DNA of 64,000 bases from Anadara kagoshimensis (lineage: Eukaryota > Mollusca > Bivalvia > Arcoida > Arcidae), in the NCBI GenBank assembly GCA_021292105.1, contig CM037860.1:10062698-10126697 (forward strand), read 5' to 3'. The stretch's first letter is position 1. Each line of letters starts with the position of its first letter. A program made the translations under genes and the position numbers. Shown piece by piece: positions 35,703 to 47,071 of this stretch. The notes under the pieces are model-generated. The model made no database searches. It worked only from the letters and a program-made list of their open reading frames with translations, and had not been told where the DNA came from.

Positions 35703-36827
35703 AGATAAAGACAAATAAATGAAGCAAACAATAATAGAAGATGCATGTATAGAGAACAATGGTATGAGACAGGGTTATTTTATACATAACGATTAACATA
35801 AGTATTTCAATACCGACTGGCTGATTTCATTTGAAAGGATAATATTGTAATAGGTTTTAGCCTGACTTGTTTTTTTCTTTTTGTTTAGTGCTTTACAATT
35901 GCAAATGATCGATATTGAAAAAATCTTCCGAAAGCAGAAAGTGTGATTAGTTTTACATTACAATTACTGTTACCCTCATAATGGTTGGAATAAAACATTT
36001 CTGCAATTCCATCATCGCATACGTCAATATTGGGGGGGGGGGGAATAACGTTGTTTGGAAATGAAGTATACATAAAACAGAAAACAAAAAACCACGAAGA
36101 CATCACATTATTTGACTATTCTTTTAAGTCAGACTGAGCAATGAAGTGCATTTATTTTTAAATAAAACACTTTTATTGTTTCAGAATTGAATTTCACACA
36201 AACAATTCTTTAAATATTAATTGTTTCGTGTTTAAAGATAATATTTCATCTAACCAAAACTTTATTTACTCTTTTTTGGCATCGTGACTTCACAAGTATA
36301 ACAAATTCTTAGTCTTTGGTTGATTATAATTCTTGTTCCCGGTTACATGGCTTAAATCTGTACATTATTTCAACTATAAATTGCTATGCAAAGGTTAAAA
36401 ATGTACTGACAATTATCATGTTTACTTTGCAATAGCTACAACAGAGCCCTAAAGCCCTTTTTAAAAGAAGGGGATAATATGATAGTAAGAGTGCCGTAAT
36501 AATTTACGAAAACATGTTTCTATATTTTTTATTGTTAAATATGCCAGTTCACGCATAAATATTCTACGTTTTTAGGAATTATCCAATAGTTATTATTTAT
36601 AGAATTCCTACCAAATTCAGATAATTAATATACTGTAGATGGTAACCTCGGCATTGCTTTTATCAGCATTATCAGTCTATGTGGAAGGGTAGCCGTTTCT
36701 TTGAACAAATGTTCTACATTATTGGTATCATTCTGATAAAGGAGTAAATAGTTAATTCCATATAACATCTTTTTTCATCGACATAACACGCTTATTTTTA
36801 TCAATTTCAAAATAAGGATCGAAGATC
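35703..36827. other. AT-rich non-coding DNA with a poly-G run
   Basis: Twelve consecutive Gs lie at 36032-36043. No gene was recognised. Confidence 0.5.
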
Positions 36828-37256
36828 ATGAAAATTTCTGATCAATTTAAAAAAAAAAAAAGTGTCTGTAGTTTTAATTTCACGCACGTGTATTGTCAAA
36901 TTTCTCGCGAAATTAAAAATACTTATACTGTACATGTGAATGAAGAATGCACATATATATTTTTACTAGTTAGAATATTTTGGGACCCTTTAATATTAAT
37001 CACAATACTATATGTTTTAATCATAATTCCTTTTCTCTTAATTATCATGCCCTTTAAGATTAGGACAATTTTAAAGTCAGTGGCTTTAATTTGTATTATT
37101 TGTCTTTTTTTGTTTTGTTACACATTCATTTATCTATATTGTGTTGACCGTTGCAAAGTCCATGTTTTCAGTAACCACTTTCTTTCTCTAAATTGTATCC
37201 TATCCTTTGTACATGATCTTGCTTCTCAATTCTCCTTGTATATACTACATATGTAG
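36828..37256 (+). CDS. Hypothetical two-helix membrane protein ORF (doubtful)
   Basis: An ATG-started open frame of 142 codons, one of the longest in the window outside the transposon. Residues about 42-75 and 80-106 are strongly hydrophobic and could be membrane helices. There is a lysine run at 8-11 from an A-rich stretch. I recognise no family. AT-rich DNA often gives hydrophobic chance ORFs (many TTT/ATT/TTA codons), and no splice sites or promoter stand out, so a chance frame is quite possible. Confidence 0.2.
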   Translation: MKISDQFKKKKSVCSFNFTHVYCQISREIKNTYTVHVNEECTYIFLLVRIFWDPLILITILYVLIIIPFLLIIMPFKIRTILKSVALICIICLFLFCYTFIYLYCVDRCKVHVFSNHFLSLNCILSFVHDLASQFSLYILHM

Positions 37257-38566
37257 TAGGTCATTTTTCTAATTATCCTAAAGGCTTTAAATTATGAGGA
37301 AATTGTTAAAGAACAATAAATATTTGCGTTTAATGTATTTATTTCCAATATTATTATGACACTAAAGGTTGTATCTGACGTTTTTTCTTATTCAAATGAC
37401 GAAAGTAAATGAAACTCCTCGAATCGTTTAGTGAATGCAGGTTTTTAAGCATTGTAAGAAAAGTGAAGACTTCCAAGCCATTCTTTTTGTTTGTTATTGG
37501 CATTTAATCGGGAAGTTAAAACGCCTGCGACATCATGAATATACCGGTACCATAAAGACATTTCTTGTCTAATATAATCGAATACATAATACACATTTAA
37601 ACTGACATTTAATAAAGAGGGAATGGCATCCATTAATCTTAAAAATATCGATTTTGTATTTACTAGTAAGGGTAAATTTCATATTCGTGGGTTCCTTTTA
37701 AGCATGTTGATTTAGAAGACCAAGGACAAAAAACAAACATTCTCAAGCTTTCCCTTTTCGAACTTATTTGTACTCTGTTCACTTGATAATAAAGCACCTG
37801 CTTTAATTTTCCACTTATTTGATGTATTTGATTGATTCACAGTTTTTCATTAGACAAACTCAGGAGGTCTATAATCAGTGGTCTCAATATATTTATTTTG
37901 AAATCTTGTTCATTTACTTTGCGTTTCTTGAGGTACATTCTTGATTGCTGTGATCTTTCTCTCTTGGAAGTGCTCGTGTTTGTGTTCATGATACTGTCAT
38001 GCATGATATGAATATATTTGATATTACATTTGAACCAATCACATAAAATCTTCTTCTCATTAATGCACACTATTGCTTCGAACACATCACATCTTCTTAC
38101 AATGTTTTTTTATTGTATTTTCATTGAAATAATAAGATAACAAAGAGTAAAAAAATCAATTATACTGATTTAAATAAAACAAAGTTAATACAACGCTTCC
38201 AAAGATGTGATTATCACGTTTAACATACCGATATTGGTACTAAACTAACTGTAATTAAAATAAATGAACCCAATGCCAATTAATTGAATTAAAAAATAGA
38301 ACTATATAGGTGACATTGGCATGGGAATAAAAATAAAGTAATTATTCTGTATCACTTAGCAATTAAATAATATTAATTCTTAGATTGTAATAGCATATTC
38401 TTTTCGACAGTAAATGTAACTATGAATGTAAAATATATTTTAAAGCGGAGTTCAGAATAGAATTTTTACAACCTGGAATTTTGTGTTCCCTAACCTGATA
38501 GAGTTCAAAGATGATTATGTTTTTTCATACAAATAAAAATTTGTCTAGAGTAAATATTGTGTACAC
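37257..38566. other. AT-rich non-coding DNA up to the transposon
   Basis: The minus frames at 37445-37633 and 37837-38085 have no recognisable domain. The latter is basic and low-complexity in its middle. Nothing else was recognised. Confidence 0.45.
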
Positions 38567-38661
38567 CAATACGGATGTTCCGGGTTACGCGCTCTTCTAT
38601 GTTTGAAGGTAAAATATGTATCGAGTGAAGGGAGCAGGTTCCACAGGGTAACTTCCGGTTT
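38567..38661 (+). repeat. Left terminal inverted repeat
   Basis: The outer block 38567-38588 matches the right end in 21 of 22 positions. A second block at 38638-38661, 'gttccacagggtaacttccg' plus 'gttt', matches the reverse complement of 46966-46989 in 22 of 24. The nuclease ATG lies only 20 bp inside, so its promoter probably lies in or near this repeat. Confidence 0.85.
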
Positions 38662-38680
38662 TCTTGGTAACGAGTAAACA

Positions 38681-41600
38681 ATGTCGTCTGTAGATGTAAA
38701 CACCGCGAAATTTGAAGAGATGAGCGTTCCAGAATTGAAGGCGTTTTTATACGACAAAGGGATAACGTGCTCAACTTATAAAAAGAACCACCTTGTCAAG
38801 TTATGCAGTTTAGCAGCGGAACTTGACCTGGAATCGATTGCAACTCCGGACGATTATGAGCCAATGGATGAAAGGCGAAGACGGATCAACGAGACGGACG
38901 TATTACCCCCTCTGACAGAAATTAAAGGGTGGTCAAAAGATTTACAGTCCATGCCATTGGTGGAAACGAGTGATATTTTGATTTACTGTTTAAACGTCTG
39001 TGGCTGGTAAGGATTCTAAATATATTGGTTCAAGTCATTACCCAACTAAATAGCCCCTTTTCAATGAAAATGTAAAATTCAGATACATACTTAAAGCCCC
39101 CCACCCATGTGTGTCAATCTGCATTCTATCACAAATAGAATCATTTGTGGTAAAGGAACAATAAACAGAACATTATTTGGTTTTGCCTATAGACACGGCA
39201 CAACACATGGTTGATTAGTCTTCCTTGCAAAATATATCAGGTTCAATAAAAAAGGTCATGGCATATTATTGTTCCTTACGTGGTAAAAATGGTGGAGTAA
39301 AAAGACTGGTTATTTTCCATCACTGCAGAAATTGCAAAATTTTTCTCAGTAAAGCTGGATTATTGTAAAATTTACACTATGAAAATCTAAAGTGCATATT
39401 AGGCCGATGATTATAAAATTTTACATTTTATCAAGTAATTTAAATAAAATGTTTCCAGCAATAAAATTTTTATAGACAACGAGTGTAATCCATTTCTGTT
39501 TATAATACTTTAAGTATAATTATAGGCAAAGGTTTTCGTCATCCTAAACTGTTGTATTTAACAAATTATTTAGGAATAACAGCAGGTTGACAAGATATAG
39601 AGAGGACAATGGGTACCAGCTGTTTTTAGCCGACCACATTAAGGATGTCTATCTACATCATTGCAAAGGCACAGAGTTCCTGTACATAAAAGCAGATTGT
39701 ATTCCTGAAACCAGACAGTCGGAGGCCCCCTACACTACCTGGGTCATTATGCACAGAAGTGGTTATTTTAAAAGTGGTGGCTGTTCTTGTGTGGCGTAAG
39801 TAAATATGAACAAGAGGGAGGTTACATTTAAATAATCTTCAATCTGTAATATGCAAGAGAATTATGCCACTACCAGCTGCTTGAGCCACATAGGCCTATA
39901 TCAAGTACAGTCTGCAACACAACAATTTTTGTGTGAACAAATTACTATTGTACCTCTAGGGCCTCTTAAAATGGTAATGTTTAAAGTATACATGACATAT
40001 ACCTGATTACGTGATGTCTTCTTCTTCTTCCTATTATTGAGTAGAATAGTTCATAGGATGTCTTGACTTAGGAGAATTAATCTGCTACATCATTATTACA
40101 TGTTTAGAATGGAGGTCTCTACAAATTTTTAGTCAGTGTTAATGACATTTTGCCAACAGGTCATGATTATTTCACCTTATCAAGAAGTTATTATAATATG
40201 ACTGCCATTTGCTATTATCAGAATCCAACATCAGGGCTGTATGTACTCTCTATTAGGGCTGGAAGAAGTGGGAAAAGTGCTAAAATTATATGTTAAAATC
40301 ACAAGAAACATGTTTTAGTGCACAATTTAAATATCAATTTATTAGCATTGTATGAACTGCAAGATATATCACAAAAAAATTTCAATAAACTTTTACAGTG
40401 CATGTAAACCATATACAAAAAACCTGTTTTAGTATCTACCCTTTTATAATACCATCTGCCTATAAATTATAAACAAGTGTTTATTGCAATGGGATGCAAT
40501 TGCTTTGTTCTCCAACAAGAGCTGTCATTTAGGGAGTATAAACTTTTAATTGTACCAATTTTGGTCACTGGACAAATTAATTAACCTTTTTCATGCATTC
40601 GCTTTTATAAAATTTCATTATATTTTACATTCCAGGGATAATGGTACTTGCAAACATTGTGTGGCTTTATTGTTTGCATTGCAACAGTGGAGGACAAGGC
40701 ACACAGACCGCCACACAGTGACAGGAACGGATGTGACTTGTGTTTGGGATAAGCCAAGGAAAACTTCACAGCCCCTAAAAATTGATGACCTGGAATCAAG
40801 TTTAAAGAAACCCAGATTACAGTTAGAGCCAAGTGTCATCAACTATAAAGCGTGCAGGAAAGAACTTCTACTTTCTGATAAAATCATCGAGAAACGTGTA
40901 AGGAAAATATGTAAAAATGCTGGTGCCATGGCCCTGCACACACTTTCTGATTCAAGTGACGAAAGTGAAAATGAATCCAGTGGCAATCCACCAACAATGT
41001 TGGAACAAGGCAGTTATTGTAAAGACCACGGCAAAGATATGACAAATGAGCTCTTAAAATCTCACTATGATTTGGACACTATTAACACATTAGAGGTAAT
41101 TACCAGAGGTCAGTCTAACAACCCTGACTGGTATTTGTATAGGCAGGGTAGGATTACTGCTTCAAATTTTTCATCCATTCTAAGTTTTAAATTCACTGAT
41201 ACAACTGATAATTATATTGTTAAAAAAATATTTTCAAATGCAAATGTACAAAGTGAAGCTATGAAATTCGGAAAGGATCATGAGCCTGTTGCAAGGCAAC
41301 TTTATTTTCATAATTACAAATCGACCCATAAGCATGCTTTTCTTAAAGAATGTGGGCTTTTTATATACTCTTCAAAACCATTTATAGGGGCATCACCTGA
41401 TGCAATTGTTGAGTGCAAATGTTGTGGCCAGGGCTTGGTTGAAATTAAATGCTCATTTACTTACAAAAATGAATTTCCATCAATAGCAGCAAATGATGAT
41501 CATTATCACTTGTACACCGATGATAATAATCAAATCCGTTTAAGACGCAGCTCTTCATGGTATGTGCAAATACAAGGTCAGCTTGGTGTTGCTAACATGA

Positions 41601-41683
41601 AATGGTGCGATTTTGTTTTTTACACAAGAAGAGGTATTGTTGTGGACAGAATTCAATTTGATAAGGAATTTTTGACAAAATAG
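38681..41683 (+). CDS. SAP-like/SWIM zinc finger/YqaJ nuclease of the transposon
   Basis: Three exons: 38681-39006, 39574-39795 and 40636-41683, all with GT-AG borders (gtaagg, gtaagt; tttag, ttccag) and in frame, giving 531 residues. Residues about 9-48 look like a SAP DNA-binding helix pair (VPELKAFLYDKGI...KLCSLAAEL). The SWIM finger spans the second intron: C179-S-C181 and C188-K-H190. A basic, acidic-rich linker follows. The YqaJ/lambda-exonuclease fold covers about residues 345-530: RITAS at 355-359, E399, D438 in GASPDA, E452-I-K454 (the ExK pair), and YVQIQGQL around 492-499. All expected catalytic acidic residues are present. Known role of the family: 5'-3' exonuclease or recombinase; its role in transposition is inferred. 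It could alternatively be a domesticated host gene, but it sits between inverted repeats. Confidence 0.85.
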
Positions 41684-42434
41684 TTGAAAAGTGTGAATTT
41701 TTTTCATAAGTATGTAAAGCATTCCCTTACTTTATAGTTACAATTTTTTCACTGGTATCAACTTTCGTAGTACAATGTATCAGGACCAAGTGTTTTTCTT
41801 CTACAAACAACATTTCAAGCAATTTATGTACAACTAATTTAAGAATGTATACTGCTAAGGATCCATAATTCCCTGCATTAAAGTTTTTCTATATCTATTT
41901 GTAAGACAATAAAAATAACATGCCATGGTAGTAGATTGTTTTCCATTATAGTCATGCAATTGCAGAAATATTGGATGCATCCTGTCGCTATATTTTACTA
42001 GATTCCGAAATGTATTCCGAAAATTTATTCCAAATGTGCATATGTAACCAAATGCATTACCCGTCTCAGAATACATATCTCACGATAAAACAGATATATT
42101 TCTTTCACGCTCATTTACCACATGCACTATTTCCAGGTGTACTCATATCTTATAATTTCATAGCAAAGAAGCCCGATATCTTGGAAGAAAGCGATAGCAA
42201 AGTACGCGTTCACTATCGTGAAACGCGTACAAAAATTACTTCTCATAAATGCATTTTTTACACAATTTAATGGGAACATAAAAATGTTTAATTCGACAGT
42301 TTCTACCTATGATGCTTAATTTGGTAATTATTTTTATGTGACTGGAATATAAGAAGTATACATCCTTAAATTGAAATTAGTTTGTGCTACATGTGTGGTT
42401 TAAAAAGGGACCAACAAAATTGAAAACCAAGGGA
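41684..42434. other. Convergent 3' region between nuclease and transposase
   Basis: Non-coding, with the 3' ends of both genes. The short frames at 41855-42076 (-) and 41971-42270 (+) overlap each other and have no features. Confidence 0.5.
41908..41913 (+). promoter_or_regulatory. Candidate polyadenylation signal for the nuclease gene
   Basis: AATAAA lies 225 bp after the nuclease stop codon. It is the first canonical hexamer I see on this strand after the stop. Confidence 0.4.
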
Positions 42435-45400
42435 TTATTTTACCAAAGGTTTACTCAGATTACAAAAAAATGCTGCCACTTTAACAATCATATTGGCAAT
42501 TGGTTTATATTTCCAATTCAGAACACCTGAAAGAATTTGATACTTTTTTAATCTTTGTATAGCCCTTTCAACATGGATTCTTAATTTAGCGATTGTTCTT
42601 GTTTTTTGAATATCAGCACTAGTTAAGCGTTTCCCCTTGCCCCATTTACATTTCCTGGTGAATGGTGGAATGACTAAAGTTGCTCTTCTCTCTGTAAGTA
42701 AATCTCTAATGAGGAAACCACGATCTGCCATCACCTCATCACCTGCCGATATCAAATCTAAATATCCTGAGTTTTCAGTTATAAACCTGTCAGATGCATT
42801 TCCACCCCATAAATCGGAAACAAATGAAAATGCACCTTCAGGTGTAATACTGACAAGACACTTGAAAGTATTGTGCGATTTATATGAGCTATATGTCTTA
42901 TGCTGGGCAGTTGGAGAACGTGGTTTTTGAATGAATATCTCGGTACAGTCAATAATGGATCTAGTTTTGGGAAAGGAAGTTTTAAATGATTTTGGCATAT
43001 ACTCTTAACTTTTCTTTTTGAAGGCCATTTGATACATGGTGATAAAACAGAATTTAAAAGACTTATCCAAGTAATAAAGATCTGTGAAACACGAGAGTTA
43101 GAAATACCAAATAGATCACCCAAAAAATGGGAAACTAAACCTAGTCTTAGCTTAAGTAGGGTTAAAATGTATTCGTTAAATTTAGTGAGTTTTCTGTCAG
43201 GGCCTGTTTTCTTCCTGTCAGCTGCTTGTTGGTAGTTAACGTTGGTTGATGTTGATGATGCTCCACTCCAGTATTTTGGATTGGGCTCTGCTTCATTTAT
43301 AATATCTAGAAATTCCAAAAAGAAAATAAATATATATGATATCCATTTAAAAGCTAAAAATGCAAATGCAACCATTTGATAAGTGAAGAAAAGCTAGCTT
43401 TCACTTCCAATGAAAACCAGGGTCACATATGTTTTGTCTGCTGTAGCTAGAGTTGATTAATGGTGTTATAGTCCCAGTTAAGAATATTTCACTTGTATCA
43501 AGATGTTGCCAGCTATAAGCAAAGCTGCAGATATTTTGCCTGTGCATTGGGCTGATGGCATTATACAGCAGGGTTCTTTATAGTTCCAAGCCTAGATCAT
43601 GACATGGGACCTCGTATTCTTATTTCCCATCAGAAAGAACAGTGACTGTCTGGATTCGAACCCATGACCTCCCATTTACGGAGCAAGCACTCTATCAACT
43701 GCAGTTTTCTGGACTTTTAATTATTGTTATTTTTTTAAAATGCAGTGTCAAAATTTTTATTAACAAATTTTTACAATACAGTTGTTTTTATTAGGTACCA
43801 TGTTACTTTGTTGGTGTATACACATATTTGTATGAATTAAGAGTGGTTTATATGAAAACTAAAGTAATTTCCATCTTGTTTACCGAAAATTCCATGAAGT
43901 TGTTCAGATGTTGGTATCCCTGTATATTTGTTTATGTTTTCATCATTCTTCAAAATGACTTTACAGAAGCTTTCACGAAGAAGGGGCACCTTGTCATTCA
44001 GTTTGGCCTCAAGTCTCATGATGTCATCTTCTAACGCTTCTATATCATGTGATGTCATTTCTGTCTGACAAGCTTTGTCTTCAAATTCAGGATAAATCTT
44101 TTCTTCAAAACCAGAATATAGATGGTCGCTTCCATTAACAGTTACATATTCTGAGAACAAAATAATATACATGTTATGATGCTATATTTACAATTGAAAT
44201 TGACCTTTTTAGATGAGACTATTTGTGTATGCTGGCATTAAATTGTTCGTGAATATGGTGTGGGGTCATCACCTCTGATTACATAATGTTCAAATTGAAT
44301 GTTTTATCTTATTTAAATGCAATATATTGTTAAAATTAATGTGGTATTTTTTGTATGGTTCGGAATTATCAGAATCAAGAAGATAACTCAAATTATTACT
44401 GTCTAAATTTCATGTAATGATATACTGTTACTGCTATAGCAAACTTTGTACTTGTTACTATATATTTTTCACATTATTGTTGTCTTGTTTATATACAATG
44501 GACTTGTATTTTAATCAGAAGTCACAAAGGAAGACATAATAGACATTGTTATTTTCATACAAAAATTTTAATGCTGGGGCACTTTATATATGGAAAGATG
44601 TTGGCAAATTATAATTTTCTGAGATGTCAGGAGGATGTATGATTATGTTCCTGTTTTTTATGAATTACCTTTACAAGTTGAATTTATTTTAAAATCTTTC
44701 CCATTAAATGTGGTAATTTCAACTTCCACGAGAACTGGGGGTGTCTCTGTAATCATGTGACCATTTTCTAAAAAAAATTTAAATGTGGTGTACAAAATCA
44801 AATTTAAAAAAACCCCAAACATTCTGTTTGATAAATATATGTAAAATATCCTTACATATAAAGTAAATTTTAATAACCTAATAACCATATTTCAACATCA
44901 ATGGTATAAAAGGGCACTGGTAATGGTCTCGGATGTCACTTGATTGAAAAACTGACAACATTTTAATTCAGTGTTTGAAACTTCAACCAGCCCATAGCCC
45001 TGGGACTATAAAGTGAAGTCAGTATGTTGCAACTTGTGTACAGGTTTTAAAGGGAAATATTGAAACCCAGACTATACATTTTCCATATTAATATTCTAGT
45101 ATTATTATTTTTATTACAAGATTTGTTTATAAAGCTTACCTTTTGCCTCAAAGTCCATGGGCATAATCTCTGTACCTATGTTGGATGTGGAACAAGACTC
45201 CCGCTTCCTCAATAGAGACACAGAAGATGTCCGGCTTTCATTTTTTTGTAGTTGTTATAAGAAAAAGTTCTGGTAATAGGTGCTCTTTAGTAGGTCTACC
45301 ATCAACAAAGTGCAAAGAGCACACTCTATGCTTCTTGGTTGGCAAATAGTCATCCCTACGGAGAAGTTGTAGCCATTGCTTTCTCAATTTTGGCTCATTT

Positions 45401-45522
45401 TTTTTCGTTGGATGTGGAAAAAATTCTATGTTTTTCATGTACCCATATTTCCCCCGCTTTCTGTCATCCGAACTGCATCCCTCAGCAACACAAAAATACC
45501 ATTTGGTTTCCTTCACAGACAT
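42435..45522 (-). CDS. THAP-domain DDE_Tnp_4 transposase, four exons, two frameshifts
   Basis: Minus-strand exons: 45522-45140, 44767-44669, 44150-43884 and 43305-42435, with GT-AG borders and matching phase-1 junctions. Exon 1 carries a THAP C2CH zinc finger: C11, C16, C68, H71, with HP at 37-38, W50 and LLPELFL after it. Exon 3 is an acidic linker with a heptad-like stretch (IEALEDDIMRLEAKL). Exon 4 has a helix-turn-helix (LGDLFGISNSRVSQIFITWI) then the DDE domain: IIDCTE, GGNASDRF, VMADRGF and HVERAI supply the acidic residues. Breaks: a run of seven Ts at 45241-45247 shifts frame in exon 1, and one base is missing near 42999-43012 in exon 4. Allowing for both, about 539 residues, normal for the family. 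The regular phases argue for a recently functional gene or assembly errors. Confidence 0.8.
43385..43710 (-). mobile_element. tRNA-derived SINE inside transposase intron 3
   Basis: On the minus strand the head reads 'ttgatagagtgcttgctccg' then 'ggaggtcatgggttcgaatc', which fits pol III A- and B-box positions (B box GGTTCGAAT). The body runs to about 43385 and includes 'ctgctgtataatgccatcag'. It lies wholly between exons 4 and 3 of the transposase, so it is a secondary insertion or passenger. It is not called as a tRNA gene, because the rest does not fold as one. Confidence 0.6.
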
Positions 45523-46965
45523 TTCTCAATTCCGACTATATTGCAGGTATATATAATAACAGAACCTGTCAAAAATATGCAATAACCTTAACATGTTTTA
45601 TTTTATATTATCAAATATGTTTTTATATTAACATGTGATGTTTATTACATAAATTACTGTCAAAACACGTTTTTCTTGTTATTTAACACCTTTTCAACAT
45701 TTACGAGAATTATTTAGAAAGCTTATCCTATTTGATAGAGACAGATATATTGTTGATTTACACAGGTCTTCATACCATTTGAAGATGCTAAAAGATGCAA
45801 CAAGGAATGATACCATTTCAAGTGTTTATGAGTACTTGGTTGGTCGTAAAGGATGATGAAGTTTGCTCCGCGTCTAAAGTAAAAGATGCTCTGGTGATAG
45901 AATTTGTTCTTGTTTGAAAGAAATGGTTCTTGTTTTCAAAAGTATTTCTCACTATCCTTAAACACTTAATGAACACAATGGATAAATACTGTCTGATAAA
46001 TATATATTTTGATACATGCAACATATAGAATACTTATCCTCAAAGATTAATTTGTCTCCCAAGCTGGAAGTCTTGAAATCTTCTCTGTGATATCACAGAC
46101 AATTAAAGGCGTATATATGCAAAATAAAACAGTCATGGAATTGCAAGCTGGAAAATTATGTCACAACTTGACAAGTTCATAACAGTTATATTTGTACAAA
46201 ATATGTTAAAATACTCAAATATTGAACTATAAAAACAAAAGAAAAAAGCAACGTAAAAATAATATAAACACATGCAAACATCTGTTCAAATGAATTACAA
46301 TTTTGACTCGAGTGAAGATTCATTGGTCTGTTGAATAACTATCTTGGGATTACAAGCTATAGTAGACTAAAATGTGAACACACTTTTAATTTTGTCACAG
46401 CAGAGGAAATAAATGGCAATGTTATAATGGTCTTTAAATCCTGTCAAGATTTTTCTCTCACTTTTTCAGGAACACCATCGACATTCAGCAGATGAACCAA
46501 CAAATTTTCTTGCATTAGTTAGGATCTACAGCAATGATATTACTGCATAATCTCGGGGTCCACATCATATATGCAGTTATTATGCACATAATTTAAGCAG
46601 CGAGATGTAATCTTGTGTTTAACTAGAATTTATATCTATCTTTACGGTTATAGAATGTCGTTATGTTTTCAACAATTTATCTTTATGGCGAACTACAAAT
46701 AAGAACTCTGTGGTAACTCATATAGACCAGATCTACTTCATTTAAGTCGTTTATAAACAATGATGTAAAATGAATTTTAAAACTTTCACTGACGATCAAA
46801 ACAGAGGAAAAAACCACATGGCCACGATTCATGCTCTGAATCTTTTCAACTCTGTGGTGTTTCTGTCAGCTTTTATATCTGCATTCCAATGTAACGATAT
46901 AAAGTCTTATAAGATATAATAAACTGTAAGATACTTACGTTAGTATTTTGCTTGAAGCTGATATC
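45523..46965. other. Upstream region of the transposase inside the transposon
   Basis: About 1.4 kb without convincing coding sequence, between the transposase ATG and the right inverted repeat. It probably holds the transposase promoter and 5'UTR. The minus frame at 45818-46024 has no features. Confidence 0.5.
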
Positions 46966-47071
46966 AAACCGGAAGTTGGCCTGTGGAACTTTTGAGGCAA
47001 ATCACGTGATTTTGGGCATATATAATATCCGGAACCGGTCCGGAAAACGGTAACCCAGAACATCCGTATTG
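46966..47071 (-). repeat. Right terminal inverted repeat
   Basis: The outer block 47050-47071 is the reverse complement of 38567-38588 with one mismatch. The inner block 46966-46989 mirrors 38638-38661 with two mismatches. Between the blocks the arms are diverged. Confidence 0.85.

Larger units (their letters stand above)
38567..47071. mobile_element. ISL2EU-like DNA transposon, full length (about 8.5 kb)
   Basis: It is bounded by facing termini: 'CAATACGGATGTTCCGGGTT' on the left and, read inward on the opposite strand, 'CAATACGGATGTTCTGGGTT' on the right. It carries two convergent genes: a + strand SAP/SWIM/YqaJ nuclease (38681-41683) and a - strand THAP/DDE_Tnp_4 transposase (45522-42435). 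The two stop codons are about 750 bp apart. A Harbinger-type DDE transposase with THAP finger plus a YqaJ nuclease is, as I recall, the gene set of the Repbase ISL2EU group. The target duplication is ambiguous: the junctions allow a 2-bp TA or AT duplication, since the outermost 'CAA/TTG' also mirrors. The nuclease is intact; the transposase has two frameshifts. Confidence 0.8.

Noticed and set aside
37837..38085. 82-codon basic minus-strand frame
   Set aside because: Low-complexity K/R/S-rich middle, no domain, no conserved start context. It is close to the transposon but outside its terminal repeat.
43640..43705. Possible tRNA gene on the minus strand
   Set aside because: It has B-box and A-box-like sequence, but the 3' half runs into a SINE body and I could not fit an acceptor stem. 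Called as a SINE.
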